Shown here one piece after another: positions 9,396 to 19,623 of a DNA stretch of 64,000 bases (its first letter is position 1; each line of letters begins with the position of its first letter). Source of the DNA: Gamsiella multidivaricata (Eukaryota; Mortierellomycota; Mortierellomycetes; Mortierellales; Mortierellaceae). The stretch spans positions 1 to 64,000 of the forward strand of contig NW_026251804.1 in the NCBI RefSeq assembly GCF_025024155.1, read 5' to 3'. Under the pieces are notes generated by a model. It searched no databases, was not told where the DNA came from, and saw only the letters and a program-made list of their open reading frames with translations. The translations under genes were made by a program, and so were the position numbers.

Positions 9396-11873
9396 ATGTG
9401 TGGTATCCTCTTCAGCGTTTGCGGTCAGACCGCTAGGTCACAATCGCAATCAGCATACGAGCGCACTTGGTCGACCTTGCAGCAGCTGAACGCCCGGCGA
9501 GGTATGTCCAGGGCGGAGAAAATAATTTGATCCGCACGTTGGTCCGGCCGGGCATCAATGATCCTCTAAACGAGCTGAAATCATGATACTTATCCTTGGC
9601 TTCGATACAACTCACTCAACACTAGGTCCCAGCGCACAGGATACATACAGTCTTTCAATTGCTCAAAACGAAGCACTGGGTGAAAATGTGGACGCCGAAT
9701 TGACATTCTATGGTGCAGTTCTTCACCTTCGAGGAGACGTTGTTACTCGACAACCCCACGTCTCAAGCGCAGAGAACATACTTCTGTGGAATGGCGAAGT
9801 CTTTGACGGCATTGCTGTGGATCACCACGAGAACGATGGCCAGGTGCTGATGGATCAATTGGAGACCATATCTAGTCAGAGCAGCGGAAAGACACATGCG
9901 GGTCTCTTTCTGGAGCTCATGGCCAGGATAGAGGGGCCTTATGCGTTCGTTTATTTCCACGTAGGTCAAGATAGGCCATAATTATCGACTAAAGGACCAT
10001 GGGATGCACCTGTCAAGCCTTTAATTTTTTATCTTTATATTTTCTTAGGCTGCATCGCGTACATTATACTTTGGGCGGGATTGTCTAGGAAGGAGATCAC
10101 TCTTGTGGCACAAGGAAGGAACGGAGGAAGGTTCCATAAAACATCCGTTCATCTTGACGTCGGTCGGCTACAGCGCCCTCCACAAGGACCTGTTGGCTTT
10201 GGACGAAGTACCAGCCGACGGCATCTACAGTCTCAGTCTAAAGACCGAGAGCCAGCACTCGTTGATCAGGTACCCATGGATACCATCTGTCCAGATCGAT
10301 GGCACTTTGTCGGACACTTCCTGTAGTATGCGACTTCCATTCGGCAGAGTGAATGATCATGTACCAACTGAAGATCAGCTCTCAGAGACATTTGCAGACG
10401 ATCTCAAGTTTGACCAGGCACATCCGGAGATCGTGCCTCCTATAACGGATGATATGAAGTTGGCTATCTCCAGTATGATTGAGGTGTTGGGAGACTCGGT
10501 CCGGAGACGAGTGCAAGATATTCCGAGGACTGGGTAAGTGATATCATACCAAACCAAACCAAACCAAACCAAAAGAGGATTCTTCCCTATTGACTAATCT
10601 CAAGGCGCGTGCTTACTTTCCATTTCTTTTTTCTTTCTCACTACCATTACCGTTTCATGCCACGCATGCTATACCATACTATACTCCTAGTCTTCAACAT
10701 GATGCGCGAGTCGGCATTTTGTTCTCTGGCGGTCTTGACTGTCTCTGTCTCGCAGCCCTCGCAGACAGGTTTCTTCCCGAAGGCGAGGCCATCGACCTAT
10801 TGAACGTTGGATTCGAGAACCCTCGATCTGTCAAGGCCAAGGCAGCAGAGGAGGCCCTCGCTCTCAAGCGACTAAAGAAACAAGGACTCTCCCCGTCCAG
10901 TAACGGATCGCAAGTCCAGAGCTCAGGTGCAGAGCATTCGAAATACAATGTTCCTGATCGGATAACGGGATATGAAAGTCTTGTGGAACTGAGACGGATC
11001 GCACCGCACCGTCATTGGAACTTTGTTGAGGTGAATGTCCCGTTTGAGGAGGCTACGGCTCGGAGGGAAGAAATCCTTGAGAGGATCGCGCCTCTGGAGA
11101 CCGTGATGGACTTGGTAAGTAGCTAGTTGCGGGTCTAACTCTAGTCAGTCTTGTTTTTTTTTTTTGGAGAACTGAGATTAAGAGTGATTTAACAGCTGTC
11201 TGTTGCTTATGATTTTTTTAAACCTTTTAGAGCATTGCAATGGCGTTCTGGTTCGCATCTAGAGGGCTTGGGTTTATCAAGAATGAGCTGAACGAATTGG
11301 TGCCGTATACGAGTCAAGCCAAGGTTCTTCTTTCCGGACTAGGAGCAGATGAACAGTTAGGAGGATACTCGCGTCATAAAGAGCAGTACAAGACTGGAGG
11401 ATGGAAGGGGCTGATCCATGAACTGCAACTGGACCTAGACAGGATATCGACGCGCAATCTTGGTAAGAACACAGCGACCCTTGCGGCCGTATCTGCTTTA
11501 AACTCGCATCTTTATTCACATTTGTGTTTCTCATGACATTGCAAAAAAAAAAAAAAAAAAAAAAAAAACTATAGGCCGAGACGATCGCATCATTTCGGAC
11601 CACGGCAAGGAGGCACGATATCCCTTCCTGAGCACCCATGTGGTCAAATATCTCAGCCAACTTCGAGTCGATCTCAAGGTTGACCTGCGGTACCCAAGAG
11701 GCGTCGGTGAGAAGATCCTCTTGCGACATGTAGCCCGGAACCTGGGTTTTGTAAGAGCCAGTTCACATTGGAAGAGAGCTGTTCAGTTTGGGGCTCGCAC
11801 GGCCAAGATGACTGACGGCGGACGGTCAGAGATCGGACAGCAAGTTGTAGACCGTAACGGCGGAGAGTCATAA
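9396..11873 (+). CDS. ASNSD1: Asparagine synthetase domain-containing protein 1-like
   Basis: Six exons (9396-9501, 9626-9960, 10049-10533, 10691-11114, 11231-11462, 11575-11873) give 626 codons. The start MCGILFSV places Cys2 where the N-terminal nucleophile of class II glutamine amidotransferases lies, which fixes the start. Further motifs: ARRGPSAQDTYS, ILLWNGEVFDG, TLYFGRDCLGRRSLLW, the PP-loop SGGLDC near residue 315, and LLSGLGADEQLGGYSRH and HGKEARYPFL typical of asparagine-synthase C-domains. The shape matches ASNSD1 (yeast YML096W type), whose biochemical reaction is not established, rather than true asparagine synthetase. Intron 5 has a run of 26 A just before its acceptor. It is divergent from the CCCH-Smr gene and convergent with the G-alpha gene, 85 bp apart. 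Confidence 0.92.
10547..10573 (+). repeat. (CCAAA)5 tandem in ASNSD1 intron 3
   Basis: Five CCAAA units lie shortly after the 5' splice site of intron 3. No function is implied by the sequence; it is a short microsatellite. Confidence 0.6.
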
Positions 11874-11958
11874 ATGTCAACAAGGACGAATCATTTTATA
11901 TAAGAAAAACGGGAGGGAGAGAGAGGAGGTTTATTTTATTTTATTTTGTTTTCTTGTT

Positions 11959-14900
11959 TTAAAGCGCCAAGGCTCTGACGTTCCGTGCCATAATAATATC
12001 ATTAACACTCGCCATGATGTTCCTCAGCAAGTTGGTATCTGTGGCATCTGTATAATGGACGTAGACCTCCTTGTGCTCACTCCGGTTAAGGCGCGTGAAC
12101 CGTTTGCGGAAGAACTCGGTGGCCTCAGCCATGTCATTGTCAGGGCCTTCGTAGTCTGGGAAGTAGGCCTTTATGCTGGAGTATTGGATCTTTTGCCTAA
12201 AGATGTCTGTCTTGTTCATGAACAAGATAATAGACGTGTCCACAAACCATTGCGAATTGCAGATCTGGTCAAACAACATCATGGCTTCCTCCATTTGATT
12301 CTATCGTTCAGAAAGACAGGCACACAGAGAGGATATTCGTATTAGACCATAGCAAACACGAAGGGCAGTATAGAATGAGATAAGATATGATGTTTCCAGC
12401 CTGTCAACTTACAGCGTCTTTGTCCTCCACGAGGCATTGATCGTACCCGCTGATGGCGACCAGGAACAGCACTGCGGTGACACCTTCGAAGCAGTGGATC
12501 CATTTCTTACGTTCTGATCTCTGTCCACCGACATCAAACATCCTATAGGTCAACGATCCAAGATGGAATGTCGTCTCTGTGATACCCGTTGACTTGACTC
12601 GACACCGCAAAATGTCGGCATCATCTGGCATATAATCAGGTTTATATAAGCGATCTACAGAGTCGAAGAAACTAGAAAAAAGGAAAGAGGAAAGAGGTTA
12701 ATCATGTTGTTACTGTGAGGTTTGTCCCAGATCCTCTGTGTATCGGCATTAGAGCTTACTATTTGACATTGTCTGCCAAGGCATAGGTGTGGCCGAGATG
12801 GTAGACCTGTTGCACAGATGGATCGTTCCAGAGAGCCTTGAGGGCTTGTTGGTACTGTGGTGGGTAGGGTGCCCCGCTCGCGATCCTTGGAGTGATCGTA
12901 AAGACTTGAATATATTTCTATAATACAAGATGATCGAGCGGCATTAGATAAGCACCGTTGTGGGAAAAGACAGTAATTGAATATATCATGGATCAGGCTG
13001 TGTACCTGGTTCTCAGGATAGCCAAGGGCGACGTTATGGTCTTCCATGGCACCAAGGATGGCCTGCATGGCACCGACCATGTTGGAGAAGACGAATCCAC
13101 GGAAGGCTTCCCTCTCAGGAAGCGAGAATCCTGACGCGTGCATCAGTTTCATCTGTTTAATGATAGTGGTCTTGCCTGCTTCTCCGGCACCTAATAATTA
13201 TCGGTTCCACAGCGTCCAAACGCGTCCGTTAGCATCCAAGTTGCGGTGCACTGTTCCACGTGGCTGCAGTGACCGGCGGGATAGGCCGCTGATCACGAAA
13301 AGAAACGGGGCGGCGAAATCAAGCAAGTGCAGATAAAGAATAAAAATAAAATAAAAAAAGGCCGGAGAGCAGCTCAGGGAACCTTAACTGCGCCTTCGAC
13401 GGCAGAATGCACATGTCTCAATGCATCTGGCATATACAATGCGACTCTAGTTCATGCTACACCTCCGATAAATGACGCCGTTTGTTGAGGGTGGTCATAA
13501 GGCCCCATCAGTGGAATAGCTTCAAAGGCCCAGTCAGTTCTATACAATGGATTGGACTAGCCAAGTAGTCGTGCGGATGTGTTCCACAAATCCTACTGGT
13601 GGTAGTGGGAGTCCAGCCAGGCCACTGGCTTTGTTATCTTTGCTCTCTGCTTGCCACTCGCTTACCCAAGCACCACAGAACGATGGCTGTATCTTTGTGT
13701 ACCATGTCCTGCCACATGGCATGTATGCATGCTTGCCCCGGGTTTTTTTTTTTTATCTTTTTGGTGCGACTAACGGCTCAGAAACAATCGTATGTGATAG
13801 GGAACAAGACAGCAACAAGGTCTAACCCCTTCCCGACGCCCCCAATATCTTTGTCCAGAGCACGTAAGCAAGGGTGACCAAGGGGAGGAAGTGCAAAACG
13901 AGGGTAGGAAAAGCTGAAGCATCTGTGCATCTGTGCATCTATGCATCTGTGCATTGGTGGTCTGTGATGTTGTGATGTGTTTGTTGTGGAGAGTGAGAGG
14001 GCTAGAAAACAACGCCTCCTGCAAGTTGGCATACATACCTAGAAGGAGCAACTTGACCTCGAGTCTACGTGCCCGCTCGTCGGCCCTCAGGGCGATGTCG
14101 ATTCGCCTGCTCTGCGCATCCTCGGAGGGTGTCGACACACAGGATCCCTAGAGCCAGGACCGGCAGAACGGAAGCATATGATTGAGGTTAAGACGACAAG
14201 AAATGAAAAAAAAGGTACGTGTGGCAAATGGCGGTGAGGGGCTGCATGAGAACACAGCCGTGGTCTAAGACGGCAGATACGGGTCAATCCTCCCCTCCCC
14301 CCCTCAAATAGCACGGTCTGGGCGAGGGCCACACCAATGGGGCCGCTCCAAAACATCCGCCCTGCCTCCTGCGCGCAACGGGCCCCCTGGCCCCCGGCGG
14401 ACCATCCACTCCCTGCAAAATCTGTCGAACGAACGAGCGGGCGTCATCGCCACAACCGCACCACAAAAGGACACGATCAGACATGGTGCGATACGATTCG
14501 ACACGGAATGGACCCCTCGTATATCTTCTCAGAGTAGCATCAAACACGCGCAAAGGAGGTATCATCGGTTGAGTATATACAATACATTAAGTATGTACAT
14601 GTGAATCGACTATGCAGACGACTCGACTATGGCGCGATTTTGAATGCTGCCCTCTGCCCTATACCCGCAAGGCCCTTTCCCTTAACCCTCTCCTTCGTCC
14701 TTATCCAGTGAACAGCGCGAGAATCATCCATCCAACGGCGATCCTAGCCTGCTGCGATAGAGGGCAACAGCAACAACAACAATAATAACGATAATGACAA
14801 TGATAATGATAATAAGAAAAAGAAAAAGAAAAAGAGTCGTTCCTAGAGGGTGTATAGTCTTAACTGCGTTTACTCTCCGATAACTCGTCCACCGCGCCTG

Positions 14901-15128
14901 AATAGGCATGATGCAAACAAGGTTCCTTTTCTTTGCTCTCTTTTTTTTTTCGCCATGTTTTCAGCCTGCACGATACATTGAAGCATGTGGGATGATCCAT
15001 TTGGGGAATTAATGTGGGCGGGCGATACTGAAGGGTGAGCTGCTGCTGCGTTGGAGGCAGGAAGGCACGGAGGCAGGAACGGAGGCAGGAAGGGAGGAAG
15101 GGAGGAAGGGGGAAGGGGAACTTACCAT
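11959..15128 (-). CDS. Heterotrimeric G-protein alpha subunit
   Basis: Six coding exons: 15128-15126, 14147-14039, 13190-13006, 12917-12760, 12671-12413, 12300-11959, total 351 codons, the normal G-alpha size. The start codon alone ends exon 1 (CAGCATG|GTAAGT) and exon 2 supplies [10 protein letters not shown], giving MGSCVS, a myristoylation Gly2 plus palmitoylation Cys4 signal. Switch and nucleotide motifs: P-loop GAGEAGKTT (usually GAGESGKST), [14 protein letters not shown] with the switch I Arg and Thr, [12 protein letters not shown] with the catalytic Gln, NKTD (usually NKKD) and TDATDT (usually TCAT). The C-terminus NVRALAL lacks the Cys at -4 that pertussis toxin modifies. It should couple seven-helix receptors to effectors at the plasma membrane. 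Introns 1 (978 nt) and 2 (848 nt) are far longer than others here. Confidence 0.92.
13915..13956 (+). repeat. GTGCATCT tandem repeat in a G-alpha intron
   Basis: Four to five copies of an 8-bp unit (GTGCATCT with one ATGCATCT variant) inside the 848-nt second intron of the G-alpha gene. Microsatellite; no function visible. Confidence 0.6.
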
Positions 15129-15300
15129 GCTGAAGAATTAGAGTGTGGATAGGGAATGTTGGATCGGAGCTAATGTGCAGGAAAGCCGCGCTTTCACAGG
15201 GACAGAGAAAAGGTACACGGGTGTACGGGGGCGGAGGGAAGGGCAATTAGGAGGATCCAGGGGAGGGTGAGAACACCAAATAAATAATAAAATAGAATAG
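15129..15300 (-). promoter_or_regulatory. Probable 5' leader/promoter of the G-alpha gene
   Basis: Sequence directly upstream of the isolated ATG at 15128. It contains purine-rich forward tracts (pyrimidine-rich on the gene strand: TTCCCTCC-type words), as is common in fungal promoters lacking TATA. The transcription start cannot be placed. Confidence 0.3.
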
Positions 15301-15316
15301 GTATAGAGCCAACTGC

Positions 15317-15422
15317 GAGTGGAGTGGAGTGGAGTCGGGTCGAGTCGAGTGGAAGAGAGTGGAGTGGAGTGGAGTGGAGTGGAGTGGAGTGGAGTGGTGT
15401 GGTGTGGAGTGGAGTGGAGTGT
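15317..15422 (+). repeat. GGAGT pentamer array upstream of G-alpha
   Basis: About 20 units of GGAGT with a few variants (GGGTC, GAGTC, GGTGT) run for ~105 bp, 190-300 bp upstream of the G-alpha start. On the gene strand this is ACTCC. Pentamer arrays are length-unstable, so this may vary between isolates and alter spacing in the promoter. Confidence 0.8.
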
Positions 15423-15646
15423 ACTAGGAGGATTGGATTAGGGGATCAGGTGAGCGTTATGCGTTGGGATCAGGAACAAGCGCGGCGGAGGGGATACAAG
15501 AGGCGTATGGAGGTTTGGAGGGGGCGGATGAGCAGATGAGAATCGTTGAGAAGAAACAATGAGCGAGGGCGATGGAGTGGAGGGCGTTGGGCGAGAGCGA
15601 GATGAGGAAGAGCGGGATGGAGAGTGAGATGAGAAGGTGGTGCGAA

Positions 15647-15648
15647 GG

Positions 15649-15680
<32 letters not shown>

Positions 15681-15730
15681 GATGAGAGGCAGAGAAGGAA
15701 GGAGAAAGGGAGAGAGAAAAAAAAAAAGAA
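15647..15730 (+). repeat. Poly-A tracts (low complexity)
   Basis: A run of about 27 A ends at 15676, followed by GA-rich sequence and a second A-run near 15718-15727. Reverse-strand ORFs here are Phe/Ser/Pro-rich artefacts of this composition. Confidence 0.7.
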
Positions 15731-15809
15731 GAATGAGAGGAGAAAATAGAATGGCGACACAAAGATAAGTGGGGGAGGCCATAAGCTACGATGTACTACG
15801 TGCCCCACT

Positions 15810-16400
15810 CTAAAAGAGAGCCATAGACTCAATTCGACTCCGCGCCTGTGCCTCCGCATGCCATGTGGCCGGGAAGGGTACGAGGAGGTGTTGGAGATAA
15901 TGGGGACAATCCGACCTCTGTCTGTAGTCTTCTGCATCCAGCCAGTCTTCTCGGAACAGTTTCTTCTCCCAGATCTGGCGATTCGACTGAAAATGCAATC
16001 AACCGTGCTGCACCCTAGAGCTTCAGGTCGCTTTGTTTTTGTTTGTCTTTCCACTCCAGGTACCATTGACCGATACGTATTCAAAGAACAGGTACTGTAT
16101 GTACAGGGACATGTACCCTACCATTCAAGTCTAGGGCAACAGGAACTACGGTGACAATACTGGGGAGTGTCTCGTTTCATTTACCTCGCAGCCATGCACT
16201 CCAACATCATTTTGGATCTCTTTTTTGGAAGACTTGACCTGGGACCCACTCATTTTTTTTCCTTCATCCTCGTCGCTCTCAGGCACGAACGCGCCTCGAC
16301 GGCCAAATAGGAGGAGAAGGAGAGACGGGAAAGGGGTGCGTGCATCCCCTGGACCCAGTAATAATGATGATGATCTCCTCCCCCTAGGAGTCGTAGCCAT
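15810..16400 (-). CDS. Candidate small gene of unknown function, three exons
   Basis: A 72-codon frame from ATG 16400 (MATTPRGRRSSS, with FVPESDEDEGKK) ends at a good donor GAG|GTAAATG (16185). A C-terminal frame ending at TAG 15810 reads NRQIWEKKLFREDWLDAED and PHYLQHLLVPFPATWHAEAQ, which looks protein-like, and is preceded by the acceptor TTTTCAG. An acceptor ATACAG and an 18-nt piece (YLFFEY, 16094-16077) would connect the two in frame. The exon set is a guess; the middle junctions are the weak point. No family recognised. If real, it starts about 1.3 kb beyond the G-alpha start, on the same strand. Confidence 0.35.
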
Positions 16401-16439
16401 AGCATGTCCTCTCATTCAATTGCAGTCGCTTGATACTGT

Positions 16440-19400
16440 AGACTAGTTACGCGTATATTCAGTTCTTTATCTCATGAAGAGGACAGGACAGCTACGACCC
16501 ATCTCTTTTCATCTTTGAAAATACTCTCAAGGCTCAGATCCCGCCACTCTTTAAATTTTGTCCTCCCCCATGTTCATACATCTTGTTGGGTGCGGATGTT
16601 CTGATTCGGCTGAGATGGTCAAAAGGTAGCGCACATTACACTGACACTCAACAATTCATTTACCCGTGCAACGTGTGGCAGCATGCGGTAGACTAACATA
16701 CGGCCTGTGGGAATCTCTACTTTGAACGTGCATCATACCTGTTGCTCCTGTCTTCAGCGTGGTCATCAAAAAGGAGAGGAGGACGCGGTGTCGCAGCATG
16801 GGAGTAACATGATGACCTTGCCAGGAGACAAGAATCACATAAACACAGCCCATGCTTTTCCCCTCTCTTTAGCGCGTCGTGTATGTATGTCCTCTACTAT
16901 GTTTGCTAGACAAAGCCATGCAAGTGTCGCGTGGATGATTCACTCGGAAAGCGCGATCTCTTTCTTTACATGATGAAATGACCGACGCGCTTGGGCACAC
17001 GTTCACCCATTTAGGACTTGTAGATGAAAGACTAATGGACTAATGTAGCCGACCACCATTGACTACAGCATAGACCTGATGGGTTTTTTTCTTTTTCTTT
17101 TTCTTTTTCTTTTTTTTTTTTTTTTTTTTACCCGGAATGGTACACTATAACAACGGAGATCAAGAATACCATCTCCATTTGTTTCTTTAGAAATAACAAT
17201 GTCCTTCATTTCTATATACGTCTCCGTCTGTGTTAGCCTTGGTCAGTGGACAAGGAAACATGACATATCTTGAGTGCACCAAATGTCAATGTCAATAATG
17301 TACTTTATGCCTTGGTTTGTGCGACCCGACCACAAAAGATCCTGCTTGACCCTCGCTTGGATACGAAAAAAGAACCATCCTAGTGCGATAACGCGTGCAT
17401 CCTAGGCGCGACCGATTTCTTTTTTATCGGACCAATCATGGCAACCGGATTGGATATGCGCACCTCAAATAATCCACCGTGCCTTCTCTTGCTCTTCTGG
17501 AAAAAAAGAAAAAAAAAGAGAGCGATGAGAACAGACCGTTTTTTGCTAAAGGGCGACAACGATGTAAACGTTACAATATGTCATCGAGCACGTTGGCCAC
17601 AAGGTCGTTGACTGAAACACTTGCATTTCCTGGATTAACCAACATGTCTAACGCACATTCCTTGCTAAAATAAAACAAAGATGTGTACAAAACAAAGCGG
17701 ATATCTTCCTGATCACCGTGAAGTATGCTCAGACGCAGAGATTCTGTGCATTTGCCTTTCCCCCCTCCCACCTGACGCTCCTGAAATTGACCCCATAGAT
17801 CTCAACCGAGGGGAAGGAGGACAACAACAGGAGTTTTTTTTCTTTTTCTTCTAGTGTAAAAGGCGAACGTCCTGAGTATAGAACGACAAAACAATTATTC
17901 AATTTCACAATTGCGTTTATGGACCGAGATGCTGTGCATGTGGATTGTTTATAGCCCTTGGCTGCACTTTATTTTTCTTTTCTTATAATATACCCGAGCG
18001 TGGGCCACCAAAAAAAAAAAAAAACGAGGCATGCTACTTTGATTATGGTTCCCCCCCAAACAAAAAAAAAAAAAAAATCCAAGAAGGTTCAAGATCAAGC
18101 CATTAGCGGCAAGACGGCTACAGGCAATGCTTCCTTTTTTTCTTATTTGCAAAAAAACGAGTGGCAGATACTTGACCCAATGTCTCGGCCAGCGTGGTAT
18201 GCATGCGGCTGCGATCGCATTTATTTTCTTTTTGTTTCTTTTTAAGACGCTTTGAACCGGTGAGATCGGTGGGATCGGCCAGTGACAGCGGTAGGTTGGG
18301 TATTTTATCCATTTCTGCTGACAAAGGAAACCCTTGCGGCCCACCATTTCTTTGAAGTAACTTGACTGATGAAGCAATTGAAACCAACCGAAGTAACTAT
18401 TGTATGAATGAAACGAATGAAACGAATGGAAATGCAGTTTGTTCCAAAAAAATAAAAGAGCTGAGCCAATGTGTGCTATGTATGTAGTCCATGCAGTACA
18501 AAGAGCGGCACATGCCTAAGAAGGATTGTAAGGTATGGCATGGCAATTAGAGTAATCTCGCAGGAGGCACGCGTCCGGTCGGGACATGGTACGGGCCTAA
18601 GCCCTAAAAGAGGGAGTGTGCCGTGTGCATACGACGAAAGGACAGAAAGAGAGACAGAGGGAGGGCTGCTCACCATATTCGGAGTGGGCTGGCAGCACCA
18701 TCTCGGTCCCAGAAGGTTTCGATCGGTAGGAGTTCTTCTTTATTCTTATGGCAGTAGTAGACTAGTCTAGTAAGGCTACTATGGCTTTGTTACATGTGAG
18801 AAGGGTGAGAGCATATTCGATTTGGATTACGGCTTACAGATTCGTTTTATCTCTATGTGGTGTAGAGAGAGCTGAGCTGGCTCCGGTTGACCTTACAAAA
18901 AGAGGACGCTTGGATCGACCGTCTTTTTGATCCACACAAACACCACCCACATTCTCATTCGCCGAATCAACCATCCTCCTCTCGTCTTGTCATCGGTCCT
19001 GTCCACATACCTGCATATCCACATATCCACCCGCTACCCCCACTGCACCTTCTTCACTTGCCGGCACCAACTCTCCTTCGTCCCCTGTCTCTGAAACAAA
19101 CAAGGTATGAAGAACCTTATTATTTTATTGGTCAGCAAGTTGATCTGATCCCCTAGAGTACATACAGCACACAGTTCGAATGAACAGACGCCACACCACA
19201 CCACAATGACAACACGGCTGAGGGAGGGGGAGGAAGGGAAGGAAGGAAAAGAAAAAAAGAAAGAAGAAGGGGGAGAGGGAGCGGGAAGCGTGTTGGTGGT
19301 GGTGTGGATGTCTGATGAATGCCGATGAAAGGGGGGGCTGGAGCGTCAAAGATGTATGATGGGGCAGGGACCAAACCCCAAAATAAGTTGCTGTGTGTTT

Positions 19401-19600
19401 TCCGCCGCACGATTCGCATATGATTCGATGCCTCGTCTCGTCCCTTGACCTGTCCGTGTATATGTTTTCCCCTCTCCAAACTACATCCAATCACATCGCC
19501 CTCTTTCTTTCCTTCTTTTCATCTTCATCCATCCCACTGACATCTCTCCTCCTCCTCTCTTTCTCTCTCTCTCTCTCTTTTTCTCTCCCTCCCTCCCGCT
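16440..19600. other. 3.2-kb gene-poor low-complexity stretch
   Basis: No ORF here has protein-like composition or a recognisable domain, and no splice-linked set could be built. Content: a (CTTTTT)n/poly-T tract at 17084-17129, A-runs at 18009-18023 and 18062-18077, CA/CT-rich stretches, and a pyrimidine-rich tract (CTCTCT, CCCTCC) at 19500-19600 leading into the acyltransferase gene. A long non-coding transcript or distal control region cannot be excluded. No tRNA-like box pair was noticed. Confidence 0.5.
17084..17129 (+). repeat. (CTTTTT)n and poly-T tract
   Basis: Four CTTTTT units merge into a T-run of about 18. Simple repeat. Confidence 0.8.
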
Positions 19601-19623
19601 ACTAGTCCTCATCCCTCCTAGAC

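Noticed and set aside
15438..16084. Phe/Ser/Pro-rich minus ORFs
   Set aside because: Their central part is the poly-A/poly-T and GA-rich low-complexity tract; only the end overlapping 15810-16077 was kept, as part of a tentative gene.
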